Source of the DNA: Bacteroidota bacterium
GTDB taxonomy: Bacteria > Bacteroidota > Rhodothermia > Rhodothermales > UBA10348
Assembly (NCBI GenBank): GCA_029262775.1
Contig: JAJCYR010000056.1
Location: 124,001 to 188,000, forward strand
Direction of reading: 5' to 3'
DNA length: 64,000 nucleotides
Of this stretch, positions 8,732 through 17,611 are shown one piece after another. Position 1 is the stretch's first letter; every line of letters starts with the position of its first letter. Position numbers and translations under genes: made by a program. The notes beneath the pieces are model-generated. The model was not told where the DNA came from, ran no database searches, and worked only from the letters and a program-made list of their open reading frames with translations.

Positions 8732-9861
8732 TCGGGATCTTCGTTGTCCAGGGCCTCCTGCGTGAGGCGCAGCGGACGGAACGTATCGACCATGACAGCC
8801 AGTTCGTTCGTGGCGTCCTTGCCGATGGAGGCTTCGACGGTGCCAGGGTGGGGACCGTGGGCAATACCGCCAGGGTGCAACGTGAATGAACCTCGGTCAA
8901 CATCCTTGCGACTCATGAAGTTACCCTCAGCGTAGTAGAGCACTTCATCCGAATCGATATTGGAGTGGTTGTAGGGCGCCGGTATGCTTTCCGGATGGTA
9001 ATCGTATTTGCGGGGTACGAACGAGCAAATCACGAAATTACGGCCGGCGAAGTGCTGGTGGACGGGCGGCGGTTGGTGGATCCGGCCGGTGATGGGCTCG
9101 AAGTCGTGGATGGACGTCGCGTACGGGTACATGTATCCGTCCCAGCCGACAATGTCGAACGGGTGGTAGCGGTAGACGAGCCGGTGCAGAAAGTCGTGTT
9201 TAGCAATCCGGACCTCGAATTCACCCGCTTCATCCATGGTCACGAGGTTCGACGGCGGACGGATGTCCCGCTCGCAGTAGGGACTGTGCTCAAGCAGCTG
9301 CCCGAATGCATTGCGGTACCGTTTCGGGTACTGGATTTCGGAAAAGGACTCAATGACCAGGAAGCGGCAGGTGTCACTCGTCACGCGCCAGCGATGCGTG
9401 ATGGTGCGCGGTACATGGACGTAGTCGCCCTGCCGGAACGGTACCTCGCCAAAGGGCGATTCCAGGACGCCTTCGCCGTCGTGCACGAAAATCATCTCAT
9501 CGGCGACGGCGTTGCGGTAGAAAAACGACATGGGCTCGGTCGGCGAGGCGAGCGCCATACGTACGTCTTCATTTCCCATGATGTAGCGGCGCGCGGCCAG
9601 CCAGTCGCCGGATGACACCACGGAGGCTCCCTTCACGTGACGGTGCCGCAGGAAATTCAGGTCCGAATAGGGGACTTTCCACGGAAGGGGGTCTTCCACG
9701 CGTTCCACGACCGTCGGCGGATGGACATGATAGGCGATCGTGGAAATACCACTGAAGCCTTCAGCACCAACTACTTCCTCGCTGTAGAGCGAACCGTCGG
9801 GTTTACGGAACTGCGTGTGCCGTTTATGGGGGATGTTGCCGAGTCGGGTATAATGGGGCAT
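8707..9861 (-). CDS. hmgA: Homogentisate 1,2-dioxygenase
   Basis: A 384-residue cupin dioxygenase that opens the ring of homogentisate with O2 and Fe(II) to give maleylacetoacetate, in the cytosol. Diagnostic stretches are the N-terminal GNIPHKRHTQFRKPDGSLY, HVPRTITHRW, QPPPVHQHFAGRNFVICSFVPR, DEVLYYAEGNFMSR and HPGGIAHGPHPG, which supply the iron-binding His and Glu residues. It is shorter than the animal and Pseudomonas enzymes (~430-445 residues) but resembles the compact form found in many bacteria. It lies 12 bases downstream of hpd, which makes its substrate, so the two form a tyrosine-catabolic operon. Maleylacetoacetate isomerase and fumarylacetoacetase are not in the window. Confidence 0.95.
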   Translation of the reverse strand: MPHYTRLGNIPHKRHTQFRKPDGSLYSEEVVGAEGFSGISTIAYHVHPPTVVERVEDPLPWKVPYSDLNFLRHRHVKGASVVSSGDWLAARRYIMGNEDVRMALASPTEPMSFFYRNAVADEMIFVHDGEGVLESPFGEVPFRQGDYVHVPRTITHRWRVTSDTCRFLVIESFSEIQYPKRYRNAFGQLLEHSPYCERDIRPPSNLVTMDEAGEFEVRIAKHDFLHRLVYRYHPFDIVGWDGYMYPYATSIHDFEPITGRIHQPPPVHQHFAGRNFVICSFVPRKYDYHPESIPAPYNHSNIDSDEVLYYAEGNFMSRKDVDRGSFTLHPGGIAHGPHPGTVEASIGKDATNELAVMVDTFRPLRLTQEALDNEDPDYMLSWRT

Positions 9862-9873
9862 GGTTCCGGAGGA

Positions 9874-10971
9874 TTATAGGTTGCCGCGACGCTCCTGCTC
9901 ACGCTCAATGGCTTCGAAGAGCGCCTTGAAGTTGCCCTTGCCGAATGAGCGGGCGCCCTTGCGCTGAATGACTTCGTAAAAGACGGTCGGACGGTCCTGG
10001 ACAGGACGCGTAAAAATCTGCAACAGGTAGCCCTCAGGGTCGCGGTCCACCAAAATCCCCAGTTCCCGGAGCGGAGCAATGTCCTCATCGATTTCGCCGA
10101 CGCGCTCAGGTAGAATGTCGTAATAGGTCTTTGGGACCTGCAGGAACTCGACGCCCCGGTTTCGCAGATCCGTCACCGTTTGAATGATGTCGTCCGTCGC
10201 CATGGCAATGTGCTGCACTCCCGCACCGCGATAGAAATCCAGGTACTCCTCAATCTGACTCTTCTTCTTGCCGGCTGCCGGCTCATTGATGGGGAATTTA
10301 ATGCGGTCGTTGCCGTTGGCCATCACCTTCGACATGAGGGCCGTGTATTCGGTCGATATTTCCTTGTCGTCGAACGAAAGCAGGTTCCGGAAGCCGAGTA
10401 CGTCCGAATAAAAGTCCACATACCTGTTCATGTCGCCGAGATGGACATTGCCTACGCAGTGGTCAATGTATTTCAGGCCGACGGGCCCCGGGTCGTACCA
10501 GGCGCTCGACCAGGCTTCATACCCGGGCATGAACGCGCCCTCATAGTCCGTACGCTCGACGAATGTATGTATGGTTTCCCCGTACGTCGCAATGCTGGCG
10601 GTGACGACCCTACCGTTATCATCGGCACGCTCGCGCGGCTCGTGAACACTGCGGGCGCCCCTTTTTGTGGTCTCTTCCCAGGCGGAGCGGGCGTCATCGA
10701 CCCACATGGCTAAATCCTTCACGCCGTCCCCGTGTTCTCGCACGTGCGTGGCCACCTCCGAATCCGGGATCAGCGCGGACGTCAGGACGAAGCGGATTTT
10801 ATCCTGGCCCACCACATAGCTGGTCCGCTCCTTGTTACCCGTTTCCAGCCCCGAGTACGCTATGGGCCTGAAACCGAAAGCCGATATATAGAAGTGGGCG
10901 GCCTGCTTGGCGTTCCCGACGTAAAACTCAACGTGATCGGTACCGTTGATGGGTAGGAAGTCATCAGTCAT
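9874..10971 (-). CDS. hpd: 4-hydroxyphenylpyruvate dioxygenase
   Basis: A 365-residue two-domain vicinal-oxygen-chelate enzyme converting 4-hydroxyphenylpyruvate and O2 to homogentisate and CO2. The iron ligands are visible as H171 (YIDHCVGNV), H254 (GVQHIAM) and E313 (PEGYLLQIF). The C-terminal gate region FYEVIQRKGARSFGKGNFKA is diagnostic for HPPD. The N-terminal domain begins GTDHVEFYVGNAKQAAHFY. It is the first gene of the hpd-hmgA operon and divergent from a Nudix gene across ~100 bases. No Shine-Dalgarno sequence precedes the ATG, as for most genes here. Confidence 0.97.
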   Translation of the reverse strand: MTDDFLPINGTDHVEFYVGNAKQAAHFYISAFGFRPIAYSGLETGNKERTSYVVGQDKIRFVLTSALIPDSEVATHVREHGDGVKDLAMWVDDARSAWEETTKRGARSVHEPRERADDNGRVVTASIATYGETIHTFVERTDYEGAFMPGYEAWSSAWYDPGPVGLKYIDHCVGNVHLGDMNRYVDFYSDVLGFRNLLSFDDKEISTEYTALMSKVMANGNDRIKFPINEPAAGKKKSQIEEYLDFYRGAGVQHIAMATDDIIQTVTDLRNRGVEFLQVPKTYYDILPERVGEIDEDIAPLRELGILVDRDPEGYLLQIFTRPVQDRPTVFYEVIQRKGARSFGKGNFKALFEAIEREQERRGNL

Positions 10972-11071
10972 TGGATACTGGATGGATTCGTATAAGGAAT
11001 GTTACACGGCAGGGGTCCGCATGCGTTCCGCGCGTGGGATCAGTGGGCCGCGGATCGTGTTCGAGTGCATT

Positions 11072-11614
11072 ATGAAGCCTGAACCGTGGAAAATCCTGTC
11101 TCAGAACGTACTGCTGGACCGGCGGTGGATGAAATTGCGGGTCGATGCGGTCGCCCTGCCCAGCGGTCAGGTGCTGCCCGAATATCACGTGCTGGAGTAT
11201 CCGGACTGGACCCTGTCCCTGTGCGTGACGACGGGCAACGAGTTCGTACTTGTTGAGCAGTACCGGCACGCTGTGGGAAAGCTTTCGCTTGAATTCGCCT
11301 CCGGCATGCTGGAAAACGGGGAGGAACCGGTTGTCGGCGCAGCCCGTGAGCTGGAGGAGGAAACCGGCTTCCTCGCGCAGAACTGGACCCATCTGGGTAG
11401 TTGGGCCCCGGATCCATCCCGGCACACCAACAGCGGACACGTGTTTCTGGCACGCGGTGCCGAGCGCACGGGCGTGCTCGACCGGGATGACACGGAAGAC
11501 CTGCAGGTAGTCCTCCTCGACAGGGAAGGCGTCGTGGAAGCCATTGCATCGGGGCGCATTCTGCATGGCATGCACGTGGCGGCCTTCTACAAGGCGTTGG
11601 CGGAGGGGTTGTGA
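11072..11614 (+). CDS. Nudix hydrolase, ADP-ribose/ADP-sugar pyrophosphatase-like
   Basis: A 180-residue protein with a complete Nudix box at residues 78-100 (GMLENGEEP, then ARELEEETGF), supplying the metal-binding REXXEE glutamates. The following PDPSRHTNSGHVFLA region resembles the ADP-ribose pyrophosphatase group, suggesting hydrolysis of ADP-sugars or similar nucleoside diphosphate derivatives. The ATG at 11072 starts the region of homology; upstream in-frame codons fall in the divergent promoter region. Its stop overlaps the start of the next lipoprotein gene (TGATG). Substrate specificity is inference. Confidence 0.88.
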   Translation: MKPEPWKILSQNVLLDRRWMKLRVDAVALPSGQVLPEYHVLEYPDWTLSLCVTTGNEFVLVEQYRHAVGKLSLEFASGMLENGEEPVVGAARELEEETGFLAQNWTHLGSWAPDPSRHTNSGHVFLARGAERTGVLDRDDTEDLQVVLLDREGVVEAIASGRILHGMHVAAFYKALAEGL

Positions 11615-12696
11615 TGCGGGCACCTTTTGTTCTCCTACTCGGAATGGTGATGGTACTGGGCGCATGCGACGGCCGCTTCTCCCGCCTGGAAGCGACAGAA
11701 CTGCTCATTGAGCGCTCCTCGTGGGATTCTCTGTCCGTTTATTCCACGTTCGTGCGGGATCCGCCGTTTGGAACGTCCGAGATTCTGGCCGCAGACTCGG
11801 TGAGCATGACCATATTCCGGGCGAACTATGACACGCTCTATCACGGCGCGCCGGGACGGATTGGCGTGGACGATGCCCCGCTATTCAGTGATGAACGTCT
11901 CCTCGTGGAAGTATGCGCAACGTGGAAGCGTCTCACGACGTGTGACCAGAGGGGTGTGCGCGCATCGCGTAAGCGAGCCATTGTGGAGCGCACGGTGACG
12001 TTTCCGGTGACCGCTGCGGAGTACAGTGTGGCCCGTTACCGGTTTGATCTGCGGCGCGAGCGACTCGGATTCGCAGATTCGGTCTGGAGCGCAATAGAGA
12101 CCCGGACCGTGCCCGATGCACTGCTGCGTGTGTACGTACCAGGCGGGTCGTCGGCCTCTGTCGAAGTACCTGTACGACCGGGCGTAAACCGGGTGGACCT
12201 GAGCCGGAGGCCGGGTTTTCGCGACTTTCGCTATGACATCCAGTCGGAGCTTCTGGATAATGATTCCACGCTGGTCCTGTTTGAACTGCACGGGCGCAAC
12301 GCTTCGCAGCGAACGCTACTTGCCCGCGATTCCGTGATGGTGCGGGCCCGGACCCCCGAGGAGCGCAAGGAGGAACTGTCATGGCTGGTGGAATCGGCGG
12401 GCCAGGTACTGCTCAAGGAGCTACAGGGGCGTATTTCGTTCCGCCGGGCCTTCGTGTTCATCAACGAGTGGTCCTACGTCGCCCTTGAGCGGACCTATGA
12501 CGCCGAAATAGAGTTTCAATGGCAGGACGGACTGCGCCAGCGCTGGTCGGACGTGACCCTTCGACTGTCCATCCGGTTCGACGGGTCAAGGGGCGTTGCG
12601 CGGCTCGTCCGGGCCAGTTCCAGGGCGCATGAAAAATGGTTTTCGGCCTGGCCCGACTCTATCGTATTCCTGGACAGCCTGAATCATGCCCCATGA
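11614..12696 (+). CDS. Predicted lipoprotein of unknown function
   Basis: A 360-residue protein. Residues 1-18 form a lipoprotein signal (LLLGMVMVLGAC, cysteine 18). The mature part is rich in beta-strand-like alternation and Arg/Glu/Asp, with no motif I recognise. A final region (KWFSAWPDSIVFLDSL) is short and aromatic. The ATG at 11614 overlaps the Nudix stop by one base, and its own stop overlaps the next start by ATGA. Its setting between a Nudix hydrolase and a quinone-oxidoreductase-like enzyme gives no functional clue. A GTG one codon upstream is an alternative start. Confidence 0.8.
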   Translation: MRAPFVLLLGMVMVLGACDGRFSRLEATELLIERSSWDSLSVYSTFVRDPPFGTSEILAADSVSMTIFRANYDTLYHGAPGRIGVDDAPLFSDERLLVEVCATWKRLTTCDQRGVRASRKRAIVERTVTFPVTAAEYSVARYRFDLRRERLGFADSVWSAIETRTVPDALLRVYVPGGSSASVEVPVRPGVNRVDLSRRPGFRDFRYDIQSELLDNDSTLVLFELHGRNASQRTLLARDSVMVRARTPEERKEELSWLVESAGQVLLKELQGRISFRRAFVFINEWSYVALERTYDAEIEFQWQDGLRQRWSDVTLRLSIRFDGSRGVARLVRASSRAHEKWFSAWPDSIVFLDSLNHAP

Positions 12697-13700
12697 CATT
12701 TCCTGCTCTGTTTATCCACGGTGACGCTCCGCGTGTTCGTATTCGCACTATTTCCCACGACGAGTTGCCCGGAGAGGGCGACACGCTCGTGCGCGTGGAA
12801 TGGAGCGGCATCAACTACAAGGATGCGTTGGCCGTGACAGGAGAGGGGCCCATTATCCGGGGAACCCTGCCTTTCATCCCTGGAATTGACCTGTGTGGCG
12901 AAATCCTGGAAACGACCGCCGGGGAGTGGCGTACCGGCGATTGCGTGCTGCAGACGGGGTGGGGCCTCGGAGAGACGGAGTGGGGAGCATACAGTGGGGT
13001 GCAGCGCGTCAACGCCCGTCACCTCGTACGGCTTCCCGTCGGTCTCTCCTCGAAACACGCCATGATCGCGGGTACAGCGGGATTCACCGCCGTACTGGCC
13101 GCGATGGCTATCGAAGAGGCAGGCGTCGGTCCGGATGCCGGCGATATTGTAGTCACGGGCGCGTCGGGTGGCGTGGGGACGTTCGCCATCATGGCACTGG
13201 CTCACGCGGGATACCGGGTTGTAGCGTCGAGTGGTTCGAAAGCCAACCGCGGGTATCTCAAAAGCCTGGGGGCTTACCGGGTGATGGACCGTGAGGTGCT
13301 CGAGACGGGTGCCGTACGGCCGCTCGATTCAGGCCACTGGGCCGGGGCTGTCGATTCCGTCGGCGGAAAGACGCTCGAGGCGCTTCTCAGCCAGACGGCG
13401 CGTCACGGGTGCGTGGCATCCTGCGGATTGGTGGGTGGCGAGGGGTTCGCATCGACCGTATTTCCATTCATACTGAGGGGCGTCCGCCTGCAGGGAATTG
13501 ACTCGAACACGTGTCCGAATCTCGTTCGCAGAAAGGTCTGGAAGCGGATTGCCGCTTTGACGTCGGTGTACGATTTTGATTCGCTGGCCGAGCAGGTAGC
13601 CTTCGGCGGGATCGAGGCGGCGTGTCAGCGCATTCTGACGGGTGGGCACACGGGACGGACCATTGTATCTCCGGCCGAAACGAGTACTCCCGGGGGTTAA
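12693..13700 (+). CDS. YhdH/AcuI-family NADPH:quinone/acrylyl-CoA reductase
   Basis: A 335-residue medium-chain reductase. N-terminal GroES-like signatures are WSGINYKDALAVTG and FIPGIDLCGEI. The nucleotide-binding motif GASGGVGTFAIMALA is followed by YRVVASSGS, and NRGYLKSLGA gives the usual contacts. The SGxNYKDxLA pattern and absence of zinc ligands place it in the YhdH/YhfP/AcuI group, which reduces acrylyl-CoA to propionyl-CoA or related enoyl-CoA or quinone substrates with NADPH. The ATG at 12693 lies inside the ATGA overlap with the lipoprotein gene, marking translational coupling. The exact substrate is uncertain. Confidence 0.9.
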   Translation: MTFPALFIHGDAPRVRIRTISHDELPGEGDTLVRVEWSGINYKDALAVTGEGPIIRGTLPFIPGIDLCGEILETTAGEWRTGDCVLQTGWGLGETEWGAYSGVQRVNARHLVRLPVGLSSKHAMIAGTAGFTAVLAAMAIEEAGVGPDAGDIVVTGASGGVGTFAIMALAHAGYRVVASSGSKANRGYLKSLGAYRVMDREVLETGAVRPLDSGHWAGAVDSVGGKTLEALLSQTARHGCVASCGLVGGEGFASTVFPFILRGVRLQGIDSNTCPNLVRRKVWKRIAALTSVYDFDSLAEQVAFGGIEAACQRILTGGHTGRTIVSPAETSTPGG

Positions 13701-13706
13701 CCCGGG
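13689..13706. repeat. CCCGGG inverted repeat at the stop of the reductase gene
   Basis: Two CCCGGG arms (13689-13694 and 13701-13706) flank GGTTAA and contain the reductase stop codon. In RNA this would form a 6-bp GC hairpin whose 3' arm touches the purine-rich bases just before the next gene. No T-run follows, so it is not an intrinsic terminator. Confidence 0.5.
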
Positions 13707-13730
13707 TGAAAATTGTCCGATACCCCGGAT

Positions 13731-14369
13731 ATGGGGGTAACCAACACCATATCCAGAATGATGAGACGCGGACGCGTGCCTTCGTGGACGCAGGCTGACG
13801 TTGCTGATTTAGCACACTACGTGGGCCGTTCGCGCGACGCTGCGTTACCGGACCGTGTGCTGACAGCAGCCATCAACGCAGGCGTTATACCTGCCGGAAT
13901 GGTTCCAGTCAGTGGATCCTGGCGCCTGGCGGCCGTCGAGCATCCGGACCTGTACAATGTGCTGCATCGGCTTGCGGCCGACACCTACGGTTACAGGAAG
14001 ATTATGATCTGCGAAATGAGCACGGTTGTACAGGCCGATCTGCTGACAGTCCGGTTTACCGCGCAGGAGTGGGAGGAGCTGTTCCGCTCGTGTATTGTGC
14101 CCGTAGTGGAGCACGGGCAGGCACCGCTCCAGGATGGACGCGTCACGTTTGGCTCCCATGATCCGGGGAACCCGAACATTCGCAGTGTGGCCGAGCGGAT
14201 CCAAAGCGTCCAACCCCGCCTGGTATACGCTGACCGTGATATTGTGTCTGCGTTGCAACGGGTGCTCATCCAGAACATTTCATTGCTCGGTCCGCTCTCG
14301 AACGTCCGGCGTCCGGCGTTGAAGAAAGTGCACCTTGAAGCCGATACCGGTATGGGACGCGCAGCCTGA
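13731..14369 (+). CDS. Unknown protein upstream of PilB/GspE-type ATPase
   Basis: A 212-residue soluble protein with no recognised domain, signal peptide or membrane segment. It begins MGVTNTISRMMRRGRVPSW; other segments are VGRSRDAALPDRVLTAAINAG, then SWRLAAVEHPDLYNVLHRLA and an aromatic and charged middle. A TTG at 13713 would add six residues and follows GGGTGA; the ATG at 13731 was preferred because TTG is rare in neighbouring genes. It lies 30 bases upstream of the ATPase gene on the same strand, suggesting co-transcription. A role with the ATPase is only a guess from position. Confidence 0.75.
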   Translation: MGVTNTISRMMRRGRVPSWTQADVADLAHYVGRSRDAALPDRVLTAAINAGVIPAGMVPVSGSWRLAAVEHPDLYNVLHRLAADTYGYRKIMICEMSTVVQADLLTVRFTAQEWEELFRSCIVPVVEHGQAPLQDGRVTFGSHDPGNPNIRSVAERIQSVQPRLVYADRDIVSALQRVLIQNISLLGPLSNVRRPALKKVHLEADTGMGRAA

Positions 14370-14398
14370 CAGGTCCGCAAACAGGGCCTAAGCCTCCC

Positions 14399-16237
14399 AT
14401 GCAACGACCAATCGAAACCACATCATCTTCCACCTTTGAGCAGTCCCTGCTCCGCGACAGGGTCGTTATGCGACTGCGGAAAATGGGGCTCGTCGAGGAC
14501 GATTCACTGCGGTCGGCATGGGCCGAGTGGGAAACGCTGAAAGTGGATGGCGTGCACGTGCCCTTCTGGCGCATTCTGGCCACGTCGGAATTCGTGGAGC
14601 CCGCGACGGTTTTTGAGCAGGCAGCCCGCGTCTATGCCTTCGATTTCTCGACCATCGAGGAAGACGAAGCGATTGCCTTCATCAGACGGCATGAAGACAC
14701 ATTCGATGAGGACGCTTGGGACAGCATGGTCGAGCTGTTTGTAGTGCCGGTGGCCCGCGAACTGGATCTGTCTCTTGGCGAACCCCGCTGGATATTCGTG
14801 ACACACGATCCTACACGTCCGGAAGTACATCAGCTGATTCAGGGCATGCGATTGCGCCGCTTTGAATTACAATATGTCGACGAGTCGGTGGTTGGGCGGC
14901 TGATCAGTGAGACCATCGGAGGCCGGAACGAGTTTCTGGAGAAACTGGAAGATTCGGAAGGCGCGCTCGACATGGGGTCCACCTTCGAACAGGACCAGAG
15001 TGACCTGGATGAGGATGCGCTCGAAGCGGAGATGAGTCGCTCGCGGCTGATCAACCTGTTTGAAGCCGCGTTGACCGATGCCGTAAAAATGGGTGCCTCA
15101 GACGTTCATATCTATCCCAATGCGGACGGAAAAATTGAAATTCATCTCAGGGTGGATGGGGAATTGCAGGAGTGGCACGTAGATGGTACCATTCGCCCGG
15201 AAGCGTTCCTCGCTGTGGTCAAGGACAATACGACGAATGTGGACCGGTTCGACCGGGATGTTGCACAGGACGGGGCCATCCAGCGCTGGATTGACAACAC
15301 GCTCATCCGGTTTCGCGTATCGGTTCTGCCCATTGCGAGCCAGCAGGAGGGTCTCCATGCCGAAAGCGTGGTCATCCGTGTACTCGACGATCGAAAGGTA
15401 CTGACCGACCTGCGACAGATTGGGCTGCAGGAAGACGCCTTCGCCCGGTTCCAACAGGCCATCCGGCAGCCGCATGGCATGGTCATCCTGACCGGGCCTA
15501 CGGGTTCAGGAAAAAGCACTACGCTGGTTGCGGCGCTCCACGAGGTAGTCACGCCCAAGGTGAACGTGCTCACCGTCGAGGATCCGGTGGAATACCTCAT
15601 GCGGGGCATCCGTCAGATCAAGTTGGGCCCACGGCTGGACCTCGAGGGAGCGCTGCGAGCTATACTACGGCACGATCCGGATGTCGTGATGGTGGGAGAA
15701 ATGCGTGACCGGCCCACCGCCGAGCTGGCCATCAAACTGGCGAACACGGGTCACATCACCTTTTCGACGCTGCACACGAACGATGCTCCGAGCGCCGTAT
15801 CGCGTCTCTTCAAAATGGGCGTGGAGCCGTTCCTGATCGCGTATGCCATCAACATCGTGGTCGCCCAGCGCCTCGTCCGTAACCTGTGTCCAGCCTGCAA
15901 AATCCCTGACCCGAACCCGGACTTTACCTTTCTGGAGCACATCGGGTTCAAGCAGTCCGATGTCTATGGTGCGACGTTTTATCAGGCAGGAGGGTACGAC
16001 ACCTGCCGTACTTGCAAGGGTGCCGGCTACAAGGGACGCCGAGCCATCGCAGAAACCATGCTGTTTACGCCTGGAATACGCGCCATCATTATGGAATCCG
16101 GGGATATGGTCGACGAAGAACGCCTTCGCACGGCCGCCGTCGCCGACGGCATGACGACGCTCATCGAGGCCGCACGCCAACTTGTGACGCTCGGAGAGAC
16201 GAGTGTCGAGGAGGCCATCCGCGTGACGGGAACGTAA
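14399..16237 (+). CDS. PilB/GspE-family secretion or pilus assembly ATPase
   Basis: A 612-residue hexameric-type ATPase. The N-terminal ~200 residues resemble an MshEN domain, followed by an acidic linker, then the catalytic core. The Walker A GPTGSGKST is at 366-374, VEDPVEY follows, and the Walker B is DPDVVMVGEMRD; the His-box is HITFSTLHTNDAPSAVSRL. A tetracysteine zinc motif (CPAC and CRTC) sits at ~500-543, as in PilB/GspE. Such enzymes power type IV pilus extension or type II secretion pseudopilus assembly at the inner membrane. No other pilus or secretion gene is nearby, so it is a stand-alone locus here, as is common for scattered pil genes in this phylum. Confidence 0.95.
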   Translation: MQRPIETTSSSTFEQSLLRDRVVMRLRKMGLVEDDSLRSAWAEWETLKVDGVHVPFWRILATSEFVEPATVFEQAARVYAFDFSTIEEDEAIAFIRRHEDTFDEDAWDSMVELFVVPVARELDLSLGEPRWIFVTHDPTRPEVHQLIQGMRLRRFELQYVDESVVGRLISETIGGRNEFLEKLEDSEGALDMGSTFEQDQSDLDEDALEAEMSRSRLINLFEAALTDAVKMGASDVHIYPNADGKIEIHLRVDGELQEWHVDGTIRPEAFLAVVKDNTTNVDRFDRDVAQDGAIQRWIDNTLIRFRVSVLPIASQQEGLHAESVVIRVLDDRKVLTDLRQIGLQEDAFARFQQAIRQPHGMVILTGPTGSGKSTTLVAALHEVVTPKVNVLTVEDPVEYLMRGIRQIKLGPRLDLEGALRAILRHDPDVVMVGEMRDRPTAELAIKLANTGHITFSTLHTNDAPSAVSRLFKMGVEPFLIAYAINIVVAQRLVRNLCPACKIPDPNPDFTFLEHIGFKQSDVYGATFYQAGGYDTCRTCKGAGYKGRRAIAETMLFTPGIRAIIMESGDMVDEERLRTAAVADGMTTLIEAARQLVTLGETSVEEAIRVTGT

Positions 16238-16269
16238 CTGGCCGCGTCAGGCGCGGACACGGGCCCTCG

Positions 16270-16848
16270 TCAGTGCACCATGACCGGTACGGCCACTTCG
16301 GTGCGATCCCAGGCAAGAACCATTTCGTGGCCAGCGCTACCGTCACGAAAGCTGACGGTAAAGGCCTCGTGCGTGGCATCGATCTGGCGGGAGGGGACGG
16401 TGATCCGGTGAACATCCTTCTCGGGATCATGTGTGAACTCCCCCCACATGCCCAGTTCGCTGTTCAGAAGTATAGTCCACTCCTTCTCACCAGGAATCGT
16501 GAAGAGGGAGTATATGCCCGCCTCCACATGGTCGCCTCCCAGCATGACATCGCGCGTAAAAATGATCTCCGTGGCCTCATTGGCACCCGTCCGCCATGTT
16601 TCTCCGAACGGCACGAGGCCACCGAAGATTTGCCGGTCCCTTTTACGGGGTGAACTGTAGACGACTTTGATGTATGCATCGCCGACGGTGGTAGCGGCCA
16701 GCGCCATGGGGCTGGCCCGGGCTTCGGGTGCAGGCACAGACTCGACCTGGGCTTTGACTGCCGGAGCGAGCACCGCAAGTAAAAGCGCCAGTGCAAGGGT
16801 AGGGATGGCCACGGCGGGCAGGGCAACAAGGCGTGTGGGCAGGGTCAT
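16270..16848 (-). CDS. DUF2911 exported protein
   Basis: A 192-residue protein with a signal peptide (MTLPTRLVALPAVAIPTLAL, cleavage near VKAQ) and a DUF2911 domain. The signature includes VVYSSPRKRDRQIFG, PFGETWRTGANEATEI and AGIYSLFTIPGEKEWTILLN. DUF2911 proteins are common in Bacteroidota and of unknown function, predicted to be periplasmic beta-sandwiches. The ATG at 16848 overlaps by proximity the stop of the upstream DUF6503 gene (16850), so the two are coupled. A second DUF2911 gene lies at 19256-19963. Confidence 0.88.
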   Translation of the reverse strand: MTLPTRLVALPAVAIPTLALALLLAVLAPAVKAQVESVPAPEARASPMALAATTVGDAYIKVVYSSPRKRDRQIFGGLVPFGETWRTGANEATEIIFTRDVMLGGDHVEAGIYSLFTIPGEKEWTILLNSELGMWGEFTHDPEKDVHRITVPSRQIDATHEAFTVSFRDGSAGHEMVLAWDRTEVAVPVMVH

Positions 16849-16849
16849 G

Positions 16850-17611
16850 TCAGTAGGGGGTAACAGTGATGTTTTCAAGGCGAATTTCAGAGACCAACCG
16901 CAGACTGTCGGCATCGAAGAGTTCGTCGAAGCGGTGAATCGTGTCAGCGGTCAAATCGTCATGCGTCCAGTTCATTTCATCGCGCAATCGAACGCCGCCA
17001 ACCTCGTGGATCACGTCCATGCTGCGAAACCGGGATCCGGTCTCATCGGTGAAATACCAGTAGGCGTAGTAATCCATGGTGAACGCTTCAGCGTGGATCC
17101 AGACCAGAAACCTGTCCTGGTAATCCCTGCCGCCACCTTCCGGGCGGTAGGTGATACCTATTTTGTGGTAGGGGGCCCCCTTGATGGTGACCCGACCAAG
17201 GTATTTCTTGACAACGGCTGGGTCGTTCAGGTTTACCGGCAGCAACGTGAAGTAGGCCATGGAGTTGACGTTGTCACCAATGCGGCGCCGATCCAGCGAA
17301 TCCAGTACAACGGGTTGGTCATTCACGTCCCGGAAGTATCCGTCATTGTTCAGTCCTTCCCGGATACGCATTCCCTCTTCATCGACAAAACTACGTTCGT
17401 ACTGGAAGCGGCCGTTTTCGCGTTCCAGCGCAAATGCGAAGCCGCGAAAGTCAAACGTGATGCGGCTGTTGTTGATGATATCACCTCCGTGCGCGGCAAT
17501 GGCCCGGTCAATGGTCATCTGGGCGGTGCTGTTACTGGGTGCGTCCCCGGACGAACAGCCAAGCAGCAGCAGAAGTGCGGAAAGCGTGGAAAGAACGAGA
17601 CGGCGATGCAT
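16850..17611 (-). CDS. DUF6503-like lipoprotein
   Basis: A 253-residue lipoprotein with signal MHRRLVLSTLSALLLLLGC (cysteine 19). The mature part holds IDRAIAAHGGD, ITFDFRGFAFALER, DGYFRDVNDQPV and the YHKIGITYRPEGGG stretch typical of the DUF6503 family of Bacteroidota envelope proteins. That family recalls outer-membrane lipoprotein-sorting folds that bind hydrophobic ligands, though no function is proven. The ATG at 17611 places the lipobox correctly. It is followed directly by the DUF2911 gene and is divergent from the HU gene. Confidence 0.85.
   Translation of the reverse strand: MHRRLVLSTLSALLLLLGCSSGDAPSNSTAQMTIDRAIAAHGGDIINNSRITFDFRGFAFALERENGRFQYERSFVDEEGMRIREGLNNDGYFRDVNDQPVVLDSLDRRRIGDNVNSMAYFTLLPVNLNDPAVVKKYLGRVTIKGAPYHKIGITYRPEGGGRDYQDRFLVWIHAEAFTMDYYAYWYFTDETGSRFRSMDVIHEVGGVRLRDEMNWTHDDLTADTIHRFDELFDADSLRLVSEIRLENITVTPY

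Noticed and set aside
16241-16257. CCGCG-TCAGG-CGCGG hairpin between the PilB-like ATPase and the DUF2911 gene
   Set aside because: The stem is only five pairs and no T-run follows.
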